This document shows, piece by piece, positions 1-12,340 of a DNA stretch of 64,000 bases. This stretch comes from Callorhinus ursinus. Taxonomy: Eukaryota; Chordata; Mammalia; Carnivora; Otariidae. Within the stretch, counting starts at the first letter, position 1. Each line of letters opens with the position of its first letter. The notes beneath the pieces were generated by a model that saw only the letters and a list, made by a program, of their open reading frames with translations, did no database searches and had not been told where the DNA came from. The DNA lies in the NCBI RefSeq assembly GCF_003265705.1, contig NW_020312788.1, forward strand, positions 5,684,301 through 5,748,300, written 5' to 3'. Position numbers and translations under genes: made by a program.

Positions 1-1815
1 GAAAGAAATTGAAAACAACATAAAGAATTGGAAAGACATTCCATGCTTATAGGCTGGAAGAACAAATATTGTTAAAATGTCTATACTACCCAAAGAAACC
101 TATACATTTAATGCAATACCTATCAAAATACCAACGGCATTTTTCACAGAAGTAGAACAAACAATTCTAAAATTTGTATGGAACCATAAAGACTGAATAG
201 CCAAAGAAATCTTGAAAAAGAAAACCAAAGCTGAAGGCATCACAATTCTGGACTTCAAGTTATATTACAAAGCTGTAGTGATCAAACTTTATGTTACAGT
301 CACAAAAATAAACACATAGATCAATGGAATGGAATAGAAAACCCAGAAATAAACCCACAGTTATGTGAGCAATTAATCTTTGACAAAGCAGGAAAGAATA
401 TCAAATGGGAAAAAGACAATCTCTTCAACAAATGGTGTTGGGAAAACTAGACAGCAACATCCAAAAGAATGAAACTGGACCACTTTCTTATACCATCCAC
501 AAAAATAAATTCAAAATGGTGTGAGACCTGAACAATAAAAATCCTAGAAGAGAGCACAGGCAGTAACTTCTCTGATATTGGCCATAGCAACTTTTCCTAG
601 ATAGGTCCCCTGAGGCAAGGGAAACAAAAGCAAAAAAAAACTGTTGGGAATACATCAAAATAAACAGCTTTTGTACAGTGAAGGAAACAATCAACAAAAC
701 TAAAAGGCATCCCACGGAATAGGAGAAGATATTCCAAATGTCATATCCAATAAAAGGTTAGTATCCGGGCGCCTGGGTGGCTCAGTTGGTTAAGCGACTG
801 CCTTCGGCTCAGGTCAAGATCCTGGAATCCCGGAATCGAGTCCCACATCGGGCTCCCTGCTCAGCAGGGAGTCTGCTTCTCCCTCTGACCCTCTTCCCTC
901 TCGTGCTCTCTATCTCTCATTTTCTCTCTCAAATAAATAAATAAAATCTTAAAAAAAAAAGAAAGGTTAGTATCCTATACATATAAAGAACTGATAAAGC
1001 TCAACACCCCAAAACTAAATAATCCAAATTAAAAATGAAGACATGAACAGATGTATCTCCAAAGAAGTCAAACATTTGGCCAACGGATATATGAAAAGAT
1101 GCTCATCATCACTTATCATCGGGGAAATACAAATCAAAACCTTAATGCACAAATACAATTCACATCTGTCAGAATGGCTAAACTCAGTAACATAGGAAAC
1201 AAGTGTTGGTGAGAATGTGGAGAAAAAGGAACCCTCTTGCACTGCTGGTGGGAATGAAAACTGGTACAGCTACTCTGGAAAACAGCATGTGCAGCTTCCT
1301 CAAAAAGTTAAAAATAGAACTATCCTACGATCCATCAATTGCACTACTGGGTATTTACCCAAAGAACAAAAAACCACCAATTCAAAGGGATACATGTATG
1401 CCTATGTTTTTGGCAGCATTATTTACAATAGCCGAGATATGGAAACAGCCCAAGTATCCATCAGTTGATGAATGGATAAAGGAGAATGAAGTTGCAATAA
1501 CATGAAGACTAATGCTAAGTGAAATAAGCCAGTCAGAGAAAGACAAGTACCATATGATTTCTCTCATATGTGGAATTTAAGAAACAAAACAAACAAAGAA
1601 AAAGAAAGGCAAACCAAGAAACAGACTCTTACCTAGGGAGAACAAACAGATGGTTACGGGGGGGGGGGGGGCTAAATAGGTGATGCGGATTAAGGAGCGC
1701 ACTTGTGATGAGCACCGAGTGATGTACGAAATTGTTGAATCACTATATTGTACACCTGAAACTAATATAACACTGTAAGTTAACTGACTGGAATTAAAAT
1801 AAACGCTTTTAAAAA
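1..1815 (+). mobile_element. L1 LINE, 3' part of ORF2 plus 3' UTR, degenerate
   Basis: This is the downstream part of an L1 element in sense orientation, cut by the window start. The first 1.5 kb follows the usual L1 ORF2 C-terminal order: the region after the reverse transcriptase, a Cys-rich segment near 1200-1260 (reading HCWWE), and the segment reading YDPSIALLGIY near 1320-1360. Many stops and frameshifts break it, so no ORF2 protein can be made. The 3' UTR holds a G run at about 1659-1671 and the carnivoran L1 ending with the phrase for 'tgtacacctgaaactaat'. The tail is A-rich and ends near 1815. A Can-SINE lies inside at 767-961. Family membership is firm; the subfamily is not determined. 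Confidence 0.9.
767..961 (+). mobile_element. Can-SINE (SINEC), full length, inside L1
   Basis: The element begins gggcgcctgggtggctcagt, which is the tRNA-Lys-like head carrying the pol III A box. A B-box-like stretch follows, then a CT-rich segment and an AAATAAAT/poly-A tail. A perfect 14-bp target-site duplication, aaaggttagtatcc, lies at 753-766 and 962-975. The insertion is therefore younger than the surrounding L1 and was made by the L1 machinery. Confidence 0.96.
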
Positions 1816-2060
1816 AGGAGTATTGGAAAACAGTAGATATAATTAGCATAATTATCTACAAGCAAAATTATATACATAGAAAAGCTAAAAGAATTAACTG
1901 AAAAAATAGTAAAAGTAATAGACTACACCTATAACGTAGATATAGCTATACATTTTACTGTATAAGTTCATTCATCCAGATGTTTAAATACTGTCAGATA
2001 CCTATACTTTGCTATTAGTACAATGTGAGTATATGGGCCAGAGGTCTGCTGCTCAGTTGC
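1816..2060. other. AT-rich spacer, no feature seen
   Basis: AT-rich sequence between the L1 tail and the DNA-transposon remnant. No reading frame of note and no repeat recognised. Confidence 0.5.
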
Positions 2061-2061
2061 T

Positions 2062-2322
2062 AAAAGTTAGGCCATTTAGTAAATGTTTTAGGCTTGTGGG
2101 CCATATGGTCTCTGCTGCAGCAATGCAACTCTGTCCTAGTAGCCTGAAAACAGCCATTGACAACACATGAACAAATAAACATGGGTGCTTCAATAAAACT
2201 TTATTTCTGGACACTAAGCTTCACATTTCCTGTTATTTTTACATGTTACAAAATAGTCTTCCCTAACTTCCCAACTATTTTAAGCAAGAGACTATAAAAG
2301 GCCATAGTTTGCTGACCCTTGC
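2062..2322 (+). mobile_element. hAT-Charlie-type DNA transposon remnant (non-autonomous)
   Basis: The order 'tagtaaatgttttaggct', 'gggccatatggtctctg', 'aataaaactttatttctgga' and finally 'agtttgctgacccttgct' matches a common mammalian non-autonomous hAT element of roughly 220-260 bp. That element ends in a short inverted repeat of the caggggttggcaaac type. The left terminal repeat is eroded here. It encodes nothing. I am confident of the class but not of the exact MER family name. Confidence 0.65.
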
Positions 2323-3185
2323 TATACGCTTTAAGTGGCCTATTAGTGATGTTATCACTAATCCATCTGCAAGGTGTATTATGCAGCTCAAAACAGCAGT
2401 GTCAAAACCTCTGTCATGTCAACAAGAACTTCATAACCTTCAGGAGAGAAAGATTTTTTTACTGCCAGATATATGGGTCAGAAGAGTATTTTGAATATAA
2501 AGGTTAGGAATGGCAGGTAGGAGACAATGAGAGGTTTTAAAAAAAATAGTTGTCATCTTCTCTTCTAGTTTCTATAGATGGAATAACAATAAACTCTGAT
2601 GTCACTTTTGTCATACTCCTATTGAGATCAGCAAAAATTTCTCAGTAAATATTTTTTTCATCTTTTTGTTTTAATTGCATGAGGCTTTTTTAAATTAAAA
2701 AGCCAATTAAGAAAGACAATGAACATGAGTTTTCAGGGAGAAAATTAATAAGTGAAATGCATTTACTGATTTTACAGTAACAAATCTTTAGAAATTTACT
2801 AACTTTTTCATTTTAATCTAATTTATGTTTCTGGTCCCTGAAAAATGATCACAGACAGCAGGTAGATTATCTGTTTCAATTAATTTGTATGACATCTTTG
2901 TATTAATAAAAGGCTTTCTTTGTATATGGAAGAAAATGTTGTCCCTCTCATTTCCATTTTCATAAGAATTATGATACTAAATAATATCCTGAAGCATTCA
3001 GACATAAAGGATGCATGTACTAGACTATTTCCAAATCTGGATCTCTGTGTCTTCTGTGTTAGTTTTATTACTTATAAATTAACTTTTCCTGACATGCTTC
3101 TATTTATTCTATTTTTTCTGTATTTGTCAATGGGATTTATATAGATACTAAAAATATGAGATTATCTTTAAAATCATATTAACTA
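2323..3185. other. Unassigned AT-rich DNA
   Basis: No repeat or gene recognised. Short open frames (for example 2920-3144 on +, hydrophobic and AT-driven) have no coding character that I can support. Confidence 0.5.
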
Positions 3186-3194
3186 ATTTACTAC

Positions 3195-3375
3195 TACATC
3201 TAAGATCAGCTCTGGAGTCAAATTCACTGGAATCTATTATGGCTTAGACAGTTCCTAGCTACGTGACCATCAAGTTATTTAAACTTTATGTTTTTCAGTA
3301 TTCTCATATTTTAAATTTGGTTAGAATAGTACGTAACTCACAGGGTCACTGTAAAATCAAATAATGAGTCATATC
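3195..3375 (+). mobile_element. MIR SINE, ancient
   Basis: The order of motifs is that of MIR: 'ctctggagtcaaatt' near the start, then 'agctacgtgaccatcaagtt', 'ttcagtattctcat', and 'ctcacagggtcactgtaaa' at the end. MIR is a tRNA-derived SINE mobilised by L2 early in mammalian history. The copy is strongly diverged and lacks clear ends. Confidence 0.75.
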
Positions 3376-4276
3376 AACTCTTTCACTAGTGCCTATATTA
3401 TGGTGAAATTTTTTTGGTGGAAAAATAGATAACACAAAAGAATTTAATTGAAGGGATGAAAACACACACACAAAAAGACTATTTATAATGCCTGTAAGGT
3501 TTAAGGGAAACCAACAAAGTGCTGGTAAGATTATACTACCCCAGGGCTAGCAATAGTAAGAAGCAAGAGGAAGAAATGATTATTGTAATCAGGAAGGAGT
3601 AGGAGTTGCTTGGCAGGAAATATGACCTTCACATTCTATCACGGCAATCTGGAAGGGAGGAATGTGAGGAATAAATACCCTAACTTCATTCTCTTCCAAG
3701 CCTCCAACCCTCCAGTCCCTGCTGGTGGATATCTTTGGCCATCTTAGCCAGAAGCCACAGGTTAAGGGGAGCTCTTGATAGGGGCCAGCAAGGGACATCC
3801 TAGGTCTCAGAATATGGTGTAACAGAATAGAGGAACAAATTACACATATCCAGTACAGCTATTAGGCCATCACCATTTTTCAAACCATCTTTTTTGTTTA
3901 AAGTATGACTATCACCTTTCATTATATGCTACTAGTTGCTACTACTTGGAGTCTATCTGCTAATCCAAACCACAAATGCCCCAAATATATTTCTTGATAA
4001 TGATAGGAAATATGAGTTTAATATGATAATTCAACCTATGCTTCAGTTCACCAGGTAGCCATCAATAAAGTTGAAAATTAGTCCTCTCCCTTTGACTATA
4101 AAGTTGATAACATGCTCCTCAAATTAGCTTTTAAAGAACAAATGACAGATGCTCACTGGTAATATTTGATGTAGTTCCTTCCCTTAGATCATCAAAAATT
4201 GACTCACATAGGAAAAAAAAAAGGTTGTTGCATTAAGGATTCTAATTTGCTGAATGCCCTAGTCATTTAATACTTA
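3376..4276. other. Unassigned DNA
   Basis: No repeat or gene recognised. The minus-strand frame at 3589-3798 has no family resemblance and is treated as chance. Confidence 0.5.
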
Positions 4277-4279
4277 ATA

Positions 4280-4757
4280 GCAAAGTGTACTAGTTTCCTA
4301 TGGCTGCTATAACAAATCAATACAAACTTGGTGGCTTAGATAACACAAATTTATTCCTTTACACTTCTGGAGGTCAGAAGTCAGAAATGAGTCTTACTGG
4401 GCTGACACCAAACTGTTAGGAGAGGCTCTAAGGTAGAATATGTTTCTCAGTTTTTTCTAACTCCTGTAGGTCACTTACATTCCTTGGTCTGTAAATCCTC
4501 CCTTGCATTATTCCAACCTCTTGCTTCTGTCATCTTGTCTCCTACTTGTTCTGTACTTAAATATCCCTCTGCCTACCTCTTGTAAGAGTTCTTGTAATTA
4601 TTTTTAGTGTTCATCCAGATAATTCAGGATAATTTCCCTATCTCAGGATCCTTAACTTAATCACATCTGCAGTCTCTTTTGCCATACAGAGTAACATACA
4701 CAGGGTCCACGGATTATTAGGGCATGGACATCTTTGGGGCCATTAGACAGCCTACTA
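4280..4757 (-). mobile_element. MLT1-type solo LTR (ERVL-MaLR), ancient
   Basis: Read on the minus strand this is the MLT1 LTR order. It ends in the 'ggtggcttagataacaca' region, whose reverse complement is the 'aagccacc' polyadenylation neighbourhood, followed by the terminal 'gcagccataggaaact'. The opposite end carries the recognisable 'gaggtcagaag' and 'acttaatcacatctgcag' blocks. Only an LTR is present and no internal retroviral sequence flanks it, so it is a solitary LTR left by recombination. The family is firm and the subtype is not. Confidence 0.75.
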
Positions 4758-4823
4758 CAAAAGGCTATGAAAGTCCTTAGTTTACAAATTGAAAATTGCA
4801 CAAAAAAATCCATATCTTTAAGT

Positions 4824-4868
4824 TCCCTCCTTCCCTCCCTTCCTTTCTCCCTCCTTCCTTCTCTCTCC

Positions 4869-4900
<32 letters not shown>

Positions 4901-4915
4901 GTATCTCTCTCTTCC
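4824..4915. repeat. Polypyrimidine (TCCC/TC)n simple repeat
   Basis: About 90 bases with almost no purines on the + strand: first CCTT/CCCT units, then uninterrupted (CT)n. Homopurine-homopyrimidine tracts of this length can form triplex DNA and are often length-polymorphic. The overlapping serine/leucine-rich open frames are artefacts of the repeat. Confidence 0.95.
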
Positions 4916-4924
4916 CCCACTTTT

Positions 4925-6339
4925 AATCTGTCCCTTTACTCCCAGGAACCACTAAGTGTAAAGCTAGCACATATTAATTTACATTATAATTCAAAAGAAA
5001 TGCAGTAGAGAAGTTAATCTTTCTATTCAATTTGACAGACTTATCAGTGGCTAGTCCAAAGGAATTCAGGATTCTCTAATCAATTATCATTTGTTAAACT
5101 ATCATGGAGAACTTTATGCCATGCAAGGTAACACAATCACTGGGCTAGAAGATACCCAACATATCAACATATGCAAAACTTTGCACTAAATCCCTGAGAC
5201 AAAAGTGTTGTCATGCTTTCTTTGAAAGTCTAGATGTAAAAATATACCCCCCCATTGATTTTTTTCTTTTATTATTATTGTTGTAGCTTGTAGTGTTTTG
5301 TTTTCTGACACTCCCTTTTCAATCACTAATGTTCCACTGGTTCTTACCATCCATATATTGGAACATCTGCATACATGTCCTTTCTGATATCATGTCTATG
5401 AGCTACCCTGTACCCAGATATTTTTTAAATAACATTTTCCTTAGTCTGTTTCTGTTACTTGCTATAAAGAACATTAGCTCATGACATATCACGTCCCTTC
5501 ATTTGCTAGAAACATTGTCACAATAACTAAAATATTATATACTGAAATATAGCCCAAATTCATTCACATTTTAGAATATTTTGAATTGTAAAATGTATTA
5601 TATTGACTTATTAAATCATATATTGTTTCATTTATAACTCTTTCTGGTCTTTAATAATGAGCAGAATTTTTTTGAAGAGTTAGCCAAGGTCAGGAATCTG
5701 AGAAACTGGAAGCTCAGGGGAAAATGATATTCTACATGGGATCAGAGATTAAATATATTGGCTGAGTAAGGTGTTACCTTAAACAATTCTGCAATTAAGG
5801 ATTTGAAATATCCTACAAAATATATATTTCCTGCTGTCATGATGTCAGAAGAGCATTGTAATCTATATTTCACTAATTTCTATATAAGCTAGGTCATTTT
5901 ATTTACTATGTTGCATTTTTGAAGATAGATAATGATGGCTGGAAGGGATAGACCGTGAGTATTTGTGTGTGTGTGTGCACATATGTGTGACTATTGTTGA
6001 TTAATTCTGTTATTGGTTATAAACTATTCATGGAGTAATAGAATTCATTGTAAGTGAGATTTGGAAATTGAAATTGTGTAAGAGAGACAGAGAGACCTTC
6101 TCACAATTATATTTATTATTTAAGTTTTCTCTGGAATTTTAATATATGCTTCATCTATATCCTTTTACAAATAACTATGTAGTCTACTAAAACACTAAAT
6201 TTAAAAGCTATTTAACACAGTTATAATAAAGTAAACTGCAGAGAGCTATTTTAAGAAGTCACTTGAAATAGAACATAGTTATGCTGTGAAAGTAAGAAAT
6301 TTCAAATAGTATCCCAATCAAAGTTTTAAATGACTAAAG
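4925..6339. other. Unassigned AT-rich DNA with a short (TG)n
   Basis: No gene or repeat family recognised. A short (TG)n tract lies at about 5961-5985. Confidence 0.5.
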
Positions 6340-6612
6340 CTCAGCAGACATATTGATCACCTGCTCTGGAAGGCAATATGTGTAGATACTGGGTAGCTCA
6401 GTAGAACTATAAGACACAATGTCTGTCTTTATACAGCGCACAATTTCATATGAGAGATGACCCAGGTATGCTTATATCTGACTAGCCCACATTATGACAA
6501 GTGAAAGACAGCTGCAGGATGCAACTGAAGTACAGAGGAAAATGTGACATCGCATATGAAAACATCAGAGAGAGCATTACAAAAGAAGTGATATTTGAGT
6601 TAAATCTAATTA
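6340..6612 (-). mobile_element. L2 LINE 3' fragment, ancient
   Basis: On the + strand the order is 'agatactgggtagctcagtagaa', a block for 'acaatgtctgtctttata', 'tacagaggaaaatgtgac' and 'gaagtgatatttgagtt'. That is the reverse-complement order of the L2 3' end, where the other strand reads 'aaatatcacttctt'. It is highly diverged and shows no target-site duplication. Confidence 0.5.
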
Positions 6613-6776
6613 GGAAAAGTTCACATATATTTTAAAAATTTTTCACTGAAACCTTGAAATCTATTGAAGACAGAAAAATTAGTCAGTGGAAGTTGTTTTC
6701 AGTATAAGATCAATTGGAAAGTGATACATTTTCTAATAACCAATTGGCATATTTATTTAGAGGAAACTTTTTTCTC

Positions 6777-6842
6777 AAAGATTTTTTAATTTTTATTTAT
6801 TTGACAGAGAGAGAGACAGCAAAAGAAGGAACAAAAGCATGA
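6777..6842 (-). mobile_element. Can-SINE tail fragment
   Basis: Only the 3' part of a minus-strand Can-SINE remains: aaagattttttaattttt, the (ATTT) tail, 'gacagagagagagacagc', then degenerate sequence. The tRNA-like head is absent. This is a truncated or deleted copy. Confidence 0.7.
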
Positions 6843-6944
6843 ACACTCTTTAGGAGAAATAAACTGAATAATTTCAATTATATCCTAATGGTTTAGTGAA
6901 GTGATTTCAACATCATAAGGCATCCTTCATATTTCCCTCTCCAA

Positions 6945-9900
6945 CTTGCACAACAAAAATTTGGTATCCATCCCTGAACAGAAGTGCTTCCATGGAACTT
7001 GTGGGATCCAGTACTATATGCTAAGGGACTCGAGTCTTACTACCTGTGCATCAAGTAATAGGCAGAGAGACCTCAGTACCACTTGTGGTCCCTGCAGAAA
7101 CCCACGAACTGGTTCTGGTCCCTCTCAGCCATAGTCCAGGAGTATCTGAAGAACACTGACATAGGCAGTCATCTATGGACAAGAAAGCCCATGTGTGGAA
7201 GTCCAGATTTCCAGAAGAGAATTTCTAGCACTATGGCATTAGTAAGTCCTACCTATCCATAATTACACTGAATGTAAATGGATTAAGTTCCCCAATCAAA
7301 AAGCATACAGTGGCTGGATAAAGTAAAAAAAAAAAAAAAAAAAAGAACAGGACCCAACTATATGCTGCCTACAAGAGACTCATTTAGCTTTACAGACACA
7401 CACAGACTCAAAGTGAAGGGATGGAAAAAGTTATGCCATGCAAGTAGAAATCAAAAGCAGGGATAGCACTAAACTTAGACAAAATAGACTTTAAGCCAAA
7501 AACAGTAACAAGAGTCAAAGAAGGTCATTATATAATGATAAAGGGGTCATTTCATCAAGAAGATATAGCAATTGTAACAAATACACACCCAACATCAGAG
7601 CACCTGAATATATTAAACAATACTCACATATCCAAAGGGAGAAATAGGCAATACAAGAATAGTAAAAGATTTGAATACCTCGCTTCAATGACCGATAGAG
7701 CATCCAGACACACACCAACAAGAAAATAATGGATCTGAACCATACTTTAGACCAAATGGGCCTAAAAGACATATATAAAACATTCTATCAAACAGCAGCA
7801 GAATATACATTCTTCTTAAGTGTGCACAAAACATTCTCTAGGATAGATTGATTATATGTTAGGCCACAAAACATGTCTTAGCAAATTTAGGAATACTGAA
7901 ATCATACAAAATATCTTTTTCAACCACAATGATATGACACTAGAAATCAATAACAGGATTAAAGCTGGAAAATTTTCAATCAGACTTTTGAACAACCAGT
8001 GAGTCAATAAAAAATCTTGAAACAAATTAAAATGGAAATACAACATACCAACACTCATGGGATGCAGCAAAAGTAGTTCTAAGAAGGAAGTTTAGTGATA
8101 AATACCTACATTAAAAAAAAATCTCAATAAACAACCTAACTTTACTCTTCAAGGAATTATTGAAATTATTATTATTATTATATAAAAATATATTTTTAAG
8201 TATAAACTAGTACAAAGTTAGTAGAAGGAAGGAAATAACAAAGATGAGAGCAGCAATAAATAAAATAGAAGCCAAAAAAGGTAATAGAAAAGATCAATGA
8301 AATGAAGAACTACTTTTTGAAAAAGATAAACAAAATTGGCTAGCCTTTTGCTGGACTAAGAAAAAAGAGACGACTCAAACAAATAAAAAATGAAAAAAGA
8401 GACATGACAACTGATACTACATTAATACATACAGTCATAAAAGACTACTATGAATATGCCAACAAACTGAGTAACCTAGAATAAATTGATAAATTCCCAG
8501 AAACATACAACTACCAAGATTGAATCATGAAGAAACAGAAAACCTGAACAAGCCAATAACAAGTAAGGAGATTGAATTAGTAATCAAAAATCTCCCAAAA
8601 AGAAAAGCCCAAGATCAGATGGTTAAAAATGAATTAATGCCAATCCTTCTCAAACTCTTCCAAAAAAATTGAAGAGGAGGGAAAACTCTTAAACTCATTT
8701 GGCAAGGCTAGCATTACCCTGACACCAAAGTCAGAAAAAGACACAAGAAAATTACAGACCAATATCCCTGAAGAATATATATGCAAAAATTCTTAACAAA
8801 ATATTAGCAAACTGAATTCAACAGCACAAAAAAAAGGATCATATGCTATGATCAAGCAGAATTTATCCCTGGGAAGCAAGAATTGTTCAGCATATGCAAA
8901 TTAATAATGTGACACACCACACTAATAGAATGAGAGGTGAAAAAACATATGATCATCTCAGCAGATGCAGAAAAAGCATTCAGCACAATACAACATTCTT
9001 TCATATTAAAACTCTCCACAAATTGGGTCTGGAAGGAACTTACTTCAACATAATAAAGGTCATATACAACAAACTCACAGCTAACATCATAGTCAATGGT
9101 AACAGATTAAAATTTTTTTTCCCTAAGCAGGAATGAGACAAGGATGCCCACTCTCACCACTCCTATTCAATATAGCACTGGAAGTCCTAGCCAAAGCAAT
9201 CAGGCAATTTATAGAATTAAAAGGATCCAAATCAGACAGGAAAAAGTAACATTGTCTTTGTTTGCAAACTATATGATCTTATGTAGAGAAAATCCTAAAG
9301 AAAACCAAAAAATGTTGGAAGTAATCTGCAAATTCAGTAAGGTTGCAGAGTACACAATCAACATATACAAATCAGCTGCAATTCTATACACAAAAAATGA
9401 ACTATCTGAAAAAGAAATGAAGAAAACAATCCCATTTATAGTAGCATAGAAAACAATAAAATACATAGGAATAAACTTAACCAAGGAGGTAAAAGATCTG
9501 TATACTAAAAAGCACAAGACTTTGATGAAAGAAATTGAAGGAGACATAAACAAATGGAAAAATATCCCATGTTCATGAACTGGATGAATTAATACAGTTA
9601 CAATGTCCATACTATCTCCAGATTAAATGCACCTACAGATTAAATGCAATCCTTACCAAAACTCTGATGCCACTTTTCACAGAAATAGAGTAAACAATTC
9701 TAAAATTTGTATGGAACCACAGAAGACACCAAAGAGCCAAAGCAAACCTGAGAAAGAACAAAGCTGGAAGAATCACATTTCCTGATTTCAAACTATACTA
9801 TAAAGCTATAGTGATCAAAACAGTTTGGCACTGGCATAAAAAGAGACACATAGACCACTGGAACAGAATTGAGAGCCTAGAAGTAAGCCTGAACATATTT

Positions 9901-10855
9901 GGTCAATTAATATTTGACAAGGAAGCCAAGAATACTGAATGGCGGAAAAATAGTCTCTTCAATAAATGCTGTTGAAAAAACTGGATAATCATATGCAAAA
10001 GACCCCTATTTTACACCATACACAAAAATTAACTTGAAGTGGATTAAAGACTTAAACATAAGGTCCAAAAATGTAAAACTCCTAGAGGAAAACAGGGGAG
10101 AATCTTCTTAACATTGGTCTTGGCATCAATTTGTTTTTTGTTTTTGTTTTTGGCTTTGACACCAAAAGCACAAATAAGAAAAGCAAAAATTAATAAGTGG
10201 GACTACATTAACTAAAAAGCTTCTGTGCAGCAAAAGAAGAAATCAACAAAATAAAAAGGCAACCTACAGAATGGAAGAAAATATTTGTAAATCATATATT
10301 GAATAAGGAGTTAACATCCAAAATATGTACAGAACTTCTATAACTCAATAACAACATAGAAAGTAATCTGATTTTAAAATGGGCAAAAACATGAATCGCA
10401 ACTTTTCCAAAGAAGACATCCAAATGAACAACAAGTACATGAAAAAGTGCCCAACATCACTAATCATCAAAGGAATGCAAGGGAAAACGACAATGAGATA
10501 TTCATCTCACACCTGCTAGAATAACTATCATCAAAGAGACAAGATATAACAAATGCAGGTGAAGATGTGGAAAAAGGAAACCCTTGTGTACTGTTGGTGG
10601 GAATGTACATTGGTACAGACACTATTAAAAACAGTATGGAGGTTCCTCAAATGATTAAAAATAGAACTATCATACACTCTAGCAATTCCACTTCTGGATA
10701 TTTACCCAAAAGACATGAAAAAAGAATATTGTAAAGGTATTTACACTCCTTTGCTTATTGCAGCATTATTCACAATAGCTAAGACATGGAAACAACCTAC
10801 GTGTCCATCAATGGATGAATGGATAAAGAAGATGTGGTATATATGTTTTATACAT

Positions 10856-10888
<33 letters not shown>

Positions 10889-11039
10889 TATTGTTCAGTG
10901 AAATTATTCAGAAAGAAGGAAATCCTTCCACTTGCAACAACATGGGTGGCTTGGGGGATTATGCTAAATGAAATAATTCAGACAGAGACAAATACTATAT
11001 GATATAACTTACATGTGGAATCTAAAGTAGCAATCTCTT
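6945..11039 (+). mobile_element. Old L1 LINE (L1M-type), ORF2-containing, degenerate
   Basis: Sense-strand L1. The ORF2 endonuclease start is recognisable near 7255 ('acactgaatgtaaatggatt') and is followed by the QETH-like region near 7370. The reverse-transcriptase segment runs from about 8560 to 9450. Its catalytic motif, normally FADD, reads FANY near 9260-9275, so the active-site aspartates are lost. Stops, indels and a poly-A run at 7326-7344 show that it is long dead. 6945-7230 may be upstream L1 sequence joined by a deletion, which is less certain. The element resumes at 12002 after a younger L1 insertion. Confidence 0.85.
10855..10887. repeat. (CA)n microsatellite inside old L1
   Basis: About 16 CA units directly after 'tatatgttttatacatg'. 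It lies within the 3' part of the old L1. Confidence 0.95.
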
Positions 11040-11052
11040 AAAAATAGAGACT

Positions 11053-11988
11053 ATCTCAACACCCAAAGAACAAACAATCCAATCAAGAAATGGGCAGAAG
11101 ACATGAACAGACATTTTTCCAAAGAAGACATCCAAATGGCCAACAGACACATGAAAAAGTGCTCAACATCGCTCAGCATCAGGGAAATCCAAATCAAAAC
11201 CTCAATGAGATACCACCTCACACCAGCAAGAATGGCTAAAATTAACAAGTCAGGAAATGACAGATGTTGGCGAGGATGCAGAGGAAGGGGAACCCTCTTA
11301 CACTGCTGGTGGGAATGCAAGCTGGTGCAGACACTCTGGAAAACAGTATGGAGGTTCCTCAAAAAGTTGAAAATAGAGCTACCCTACGACCCAGCAATTG
11401 CACTACTGGGTATTTACCACAAAGATACAAATGTAGTGATCTGAAGGGGCATGTGCACCCCAACGTTTATAGCAGCAATGTCCACAATAGCCAAACTATG
11501 GAAAGAGCCTAGATGTCCATCAACAGATGAATGGATAAAGAAGATGGGGGTATATATAATGGAATATTATACAGCCATCAAAAAATGAAATCTTGCCATT
11601 TGCAATGATGTGGATGGAACTAGAGGGTATTACGCTAAGCGAAATAAGTCAATCAGAGAAAGACAATTATCATATGATCTCACAGATATGAGGAATTTGA
11701 GAAACAAGGCAGAGGATCATAAGGGAAGAGAGGGAAAAATGAAACAAGACGAAACAAGAGAAGAAGACAAACCATGAGACTCTTAATCTCAGGAAATGAA
11801 CTGAGGGTTGCGGGAGTAGGGGGGGGTGGGAGGGATGGGGTGGCTGAATGATGGACATTGGGGAGGGTGAGTGCTATGAATTGTGTAAGACTGATGAATC
11901 ACAGACCAGTACCCCTGAAACAAATAATACATTTTATGTTAATAAAAAGAAAATAAATAAATAAAATAAAATTTTTACTGATTAAAAA
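11053..11988 (+). mobile_element. Younger 5'-truncated L1 nested in the old L1
   Basis: This copy starts abruptly inside the ORF2 C-terminal region and ends with a tail of AAATAAAT and A runs. It is flanked by 13-bp target-site duplications, aaaaatagagact at 11040-11052 and aaaaatggagact at 11989-12001, differing at one base. The Cys-rich ORF2 end is readable (HCWWEC), with a stop soon after the LLGIY segment. The 3' UTR carries a G-rich tract at about 11815-11840 and ends at the short-form poly-A, without the extra module seen in the elements at 32.5 kb and 55.6 kb. Confidence 0.93.
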
Positions 11989-12001
11989 AAAAATGGAGAC
12001 T

Positions 12002-12340
12002 AGAATGGTGGTTACCAGGGTCTGGGGGTAGGGGAAATGGAGAGATTTTGGTCAAAGGGTATAAACTTCCATTTAGAAAATGCATAAGTTCTGGATATCT
12101 AATGCACAACATTGAGATTTTAGTTAACAATAAAGTATTATATAGTTGGAAGTCATTCAGAGAATAGACTTTAAATGTTCTTACCACAAAAAAAGTAATG
12201 GTAATTACGTGACATGATTGAGACATTAGCTAACACTACAGTAGTAATCATTTTGCAATGTATAGCAAATCAACATATTGTGCATCCTAAACTTATACAG
12301 TATTACATGCCAATTATATCTTAATAAAGCTGGACAAAAA
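12002..12340 (+). mobile_element. Old L1 LINE, 3' UTR continuation
   Basis: Resumes exactly where the element ending at 11039 was broken. It contains 'ggtggttaccagggtctgg', the 'gtaatggtaattacgtgacatg' block, and a terminal 'aataaagctgg' near 12325-12335, an ending typical of mid-age L1M elements. Confidence 0.85.

Noticed and set aside
767..961. tRNA gene call in SINE heads
   Set aside because: The head is tRNA-derived but part of a repeated SINE with tail and target-site duplication; it is not a functional tRNA gene.
4280..4757. Endogenous retrovirus provirus
   Set aside because: Only a solitary MLT1-type LTR is seen; no gag, pol or env sequence and no second LTR lie nearby.
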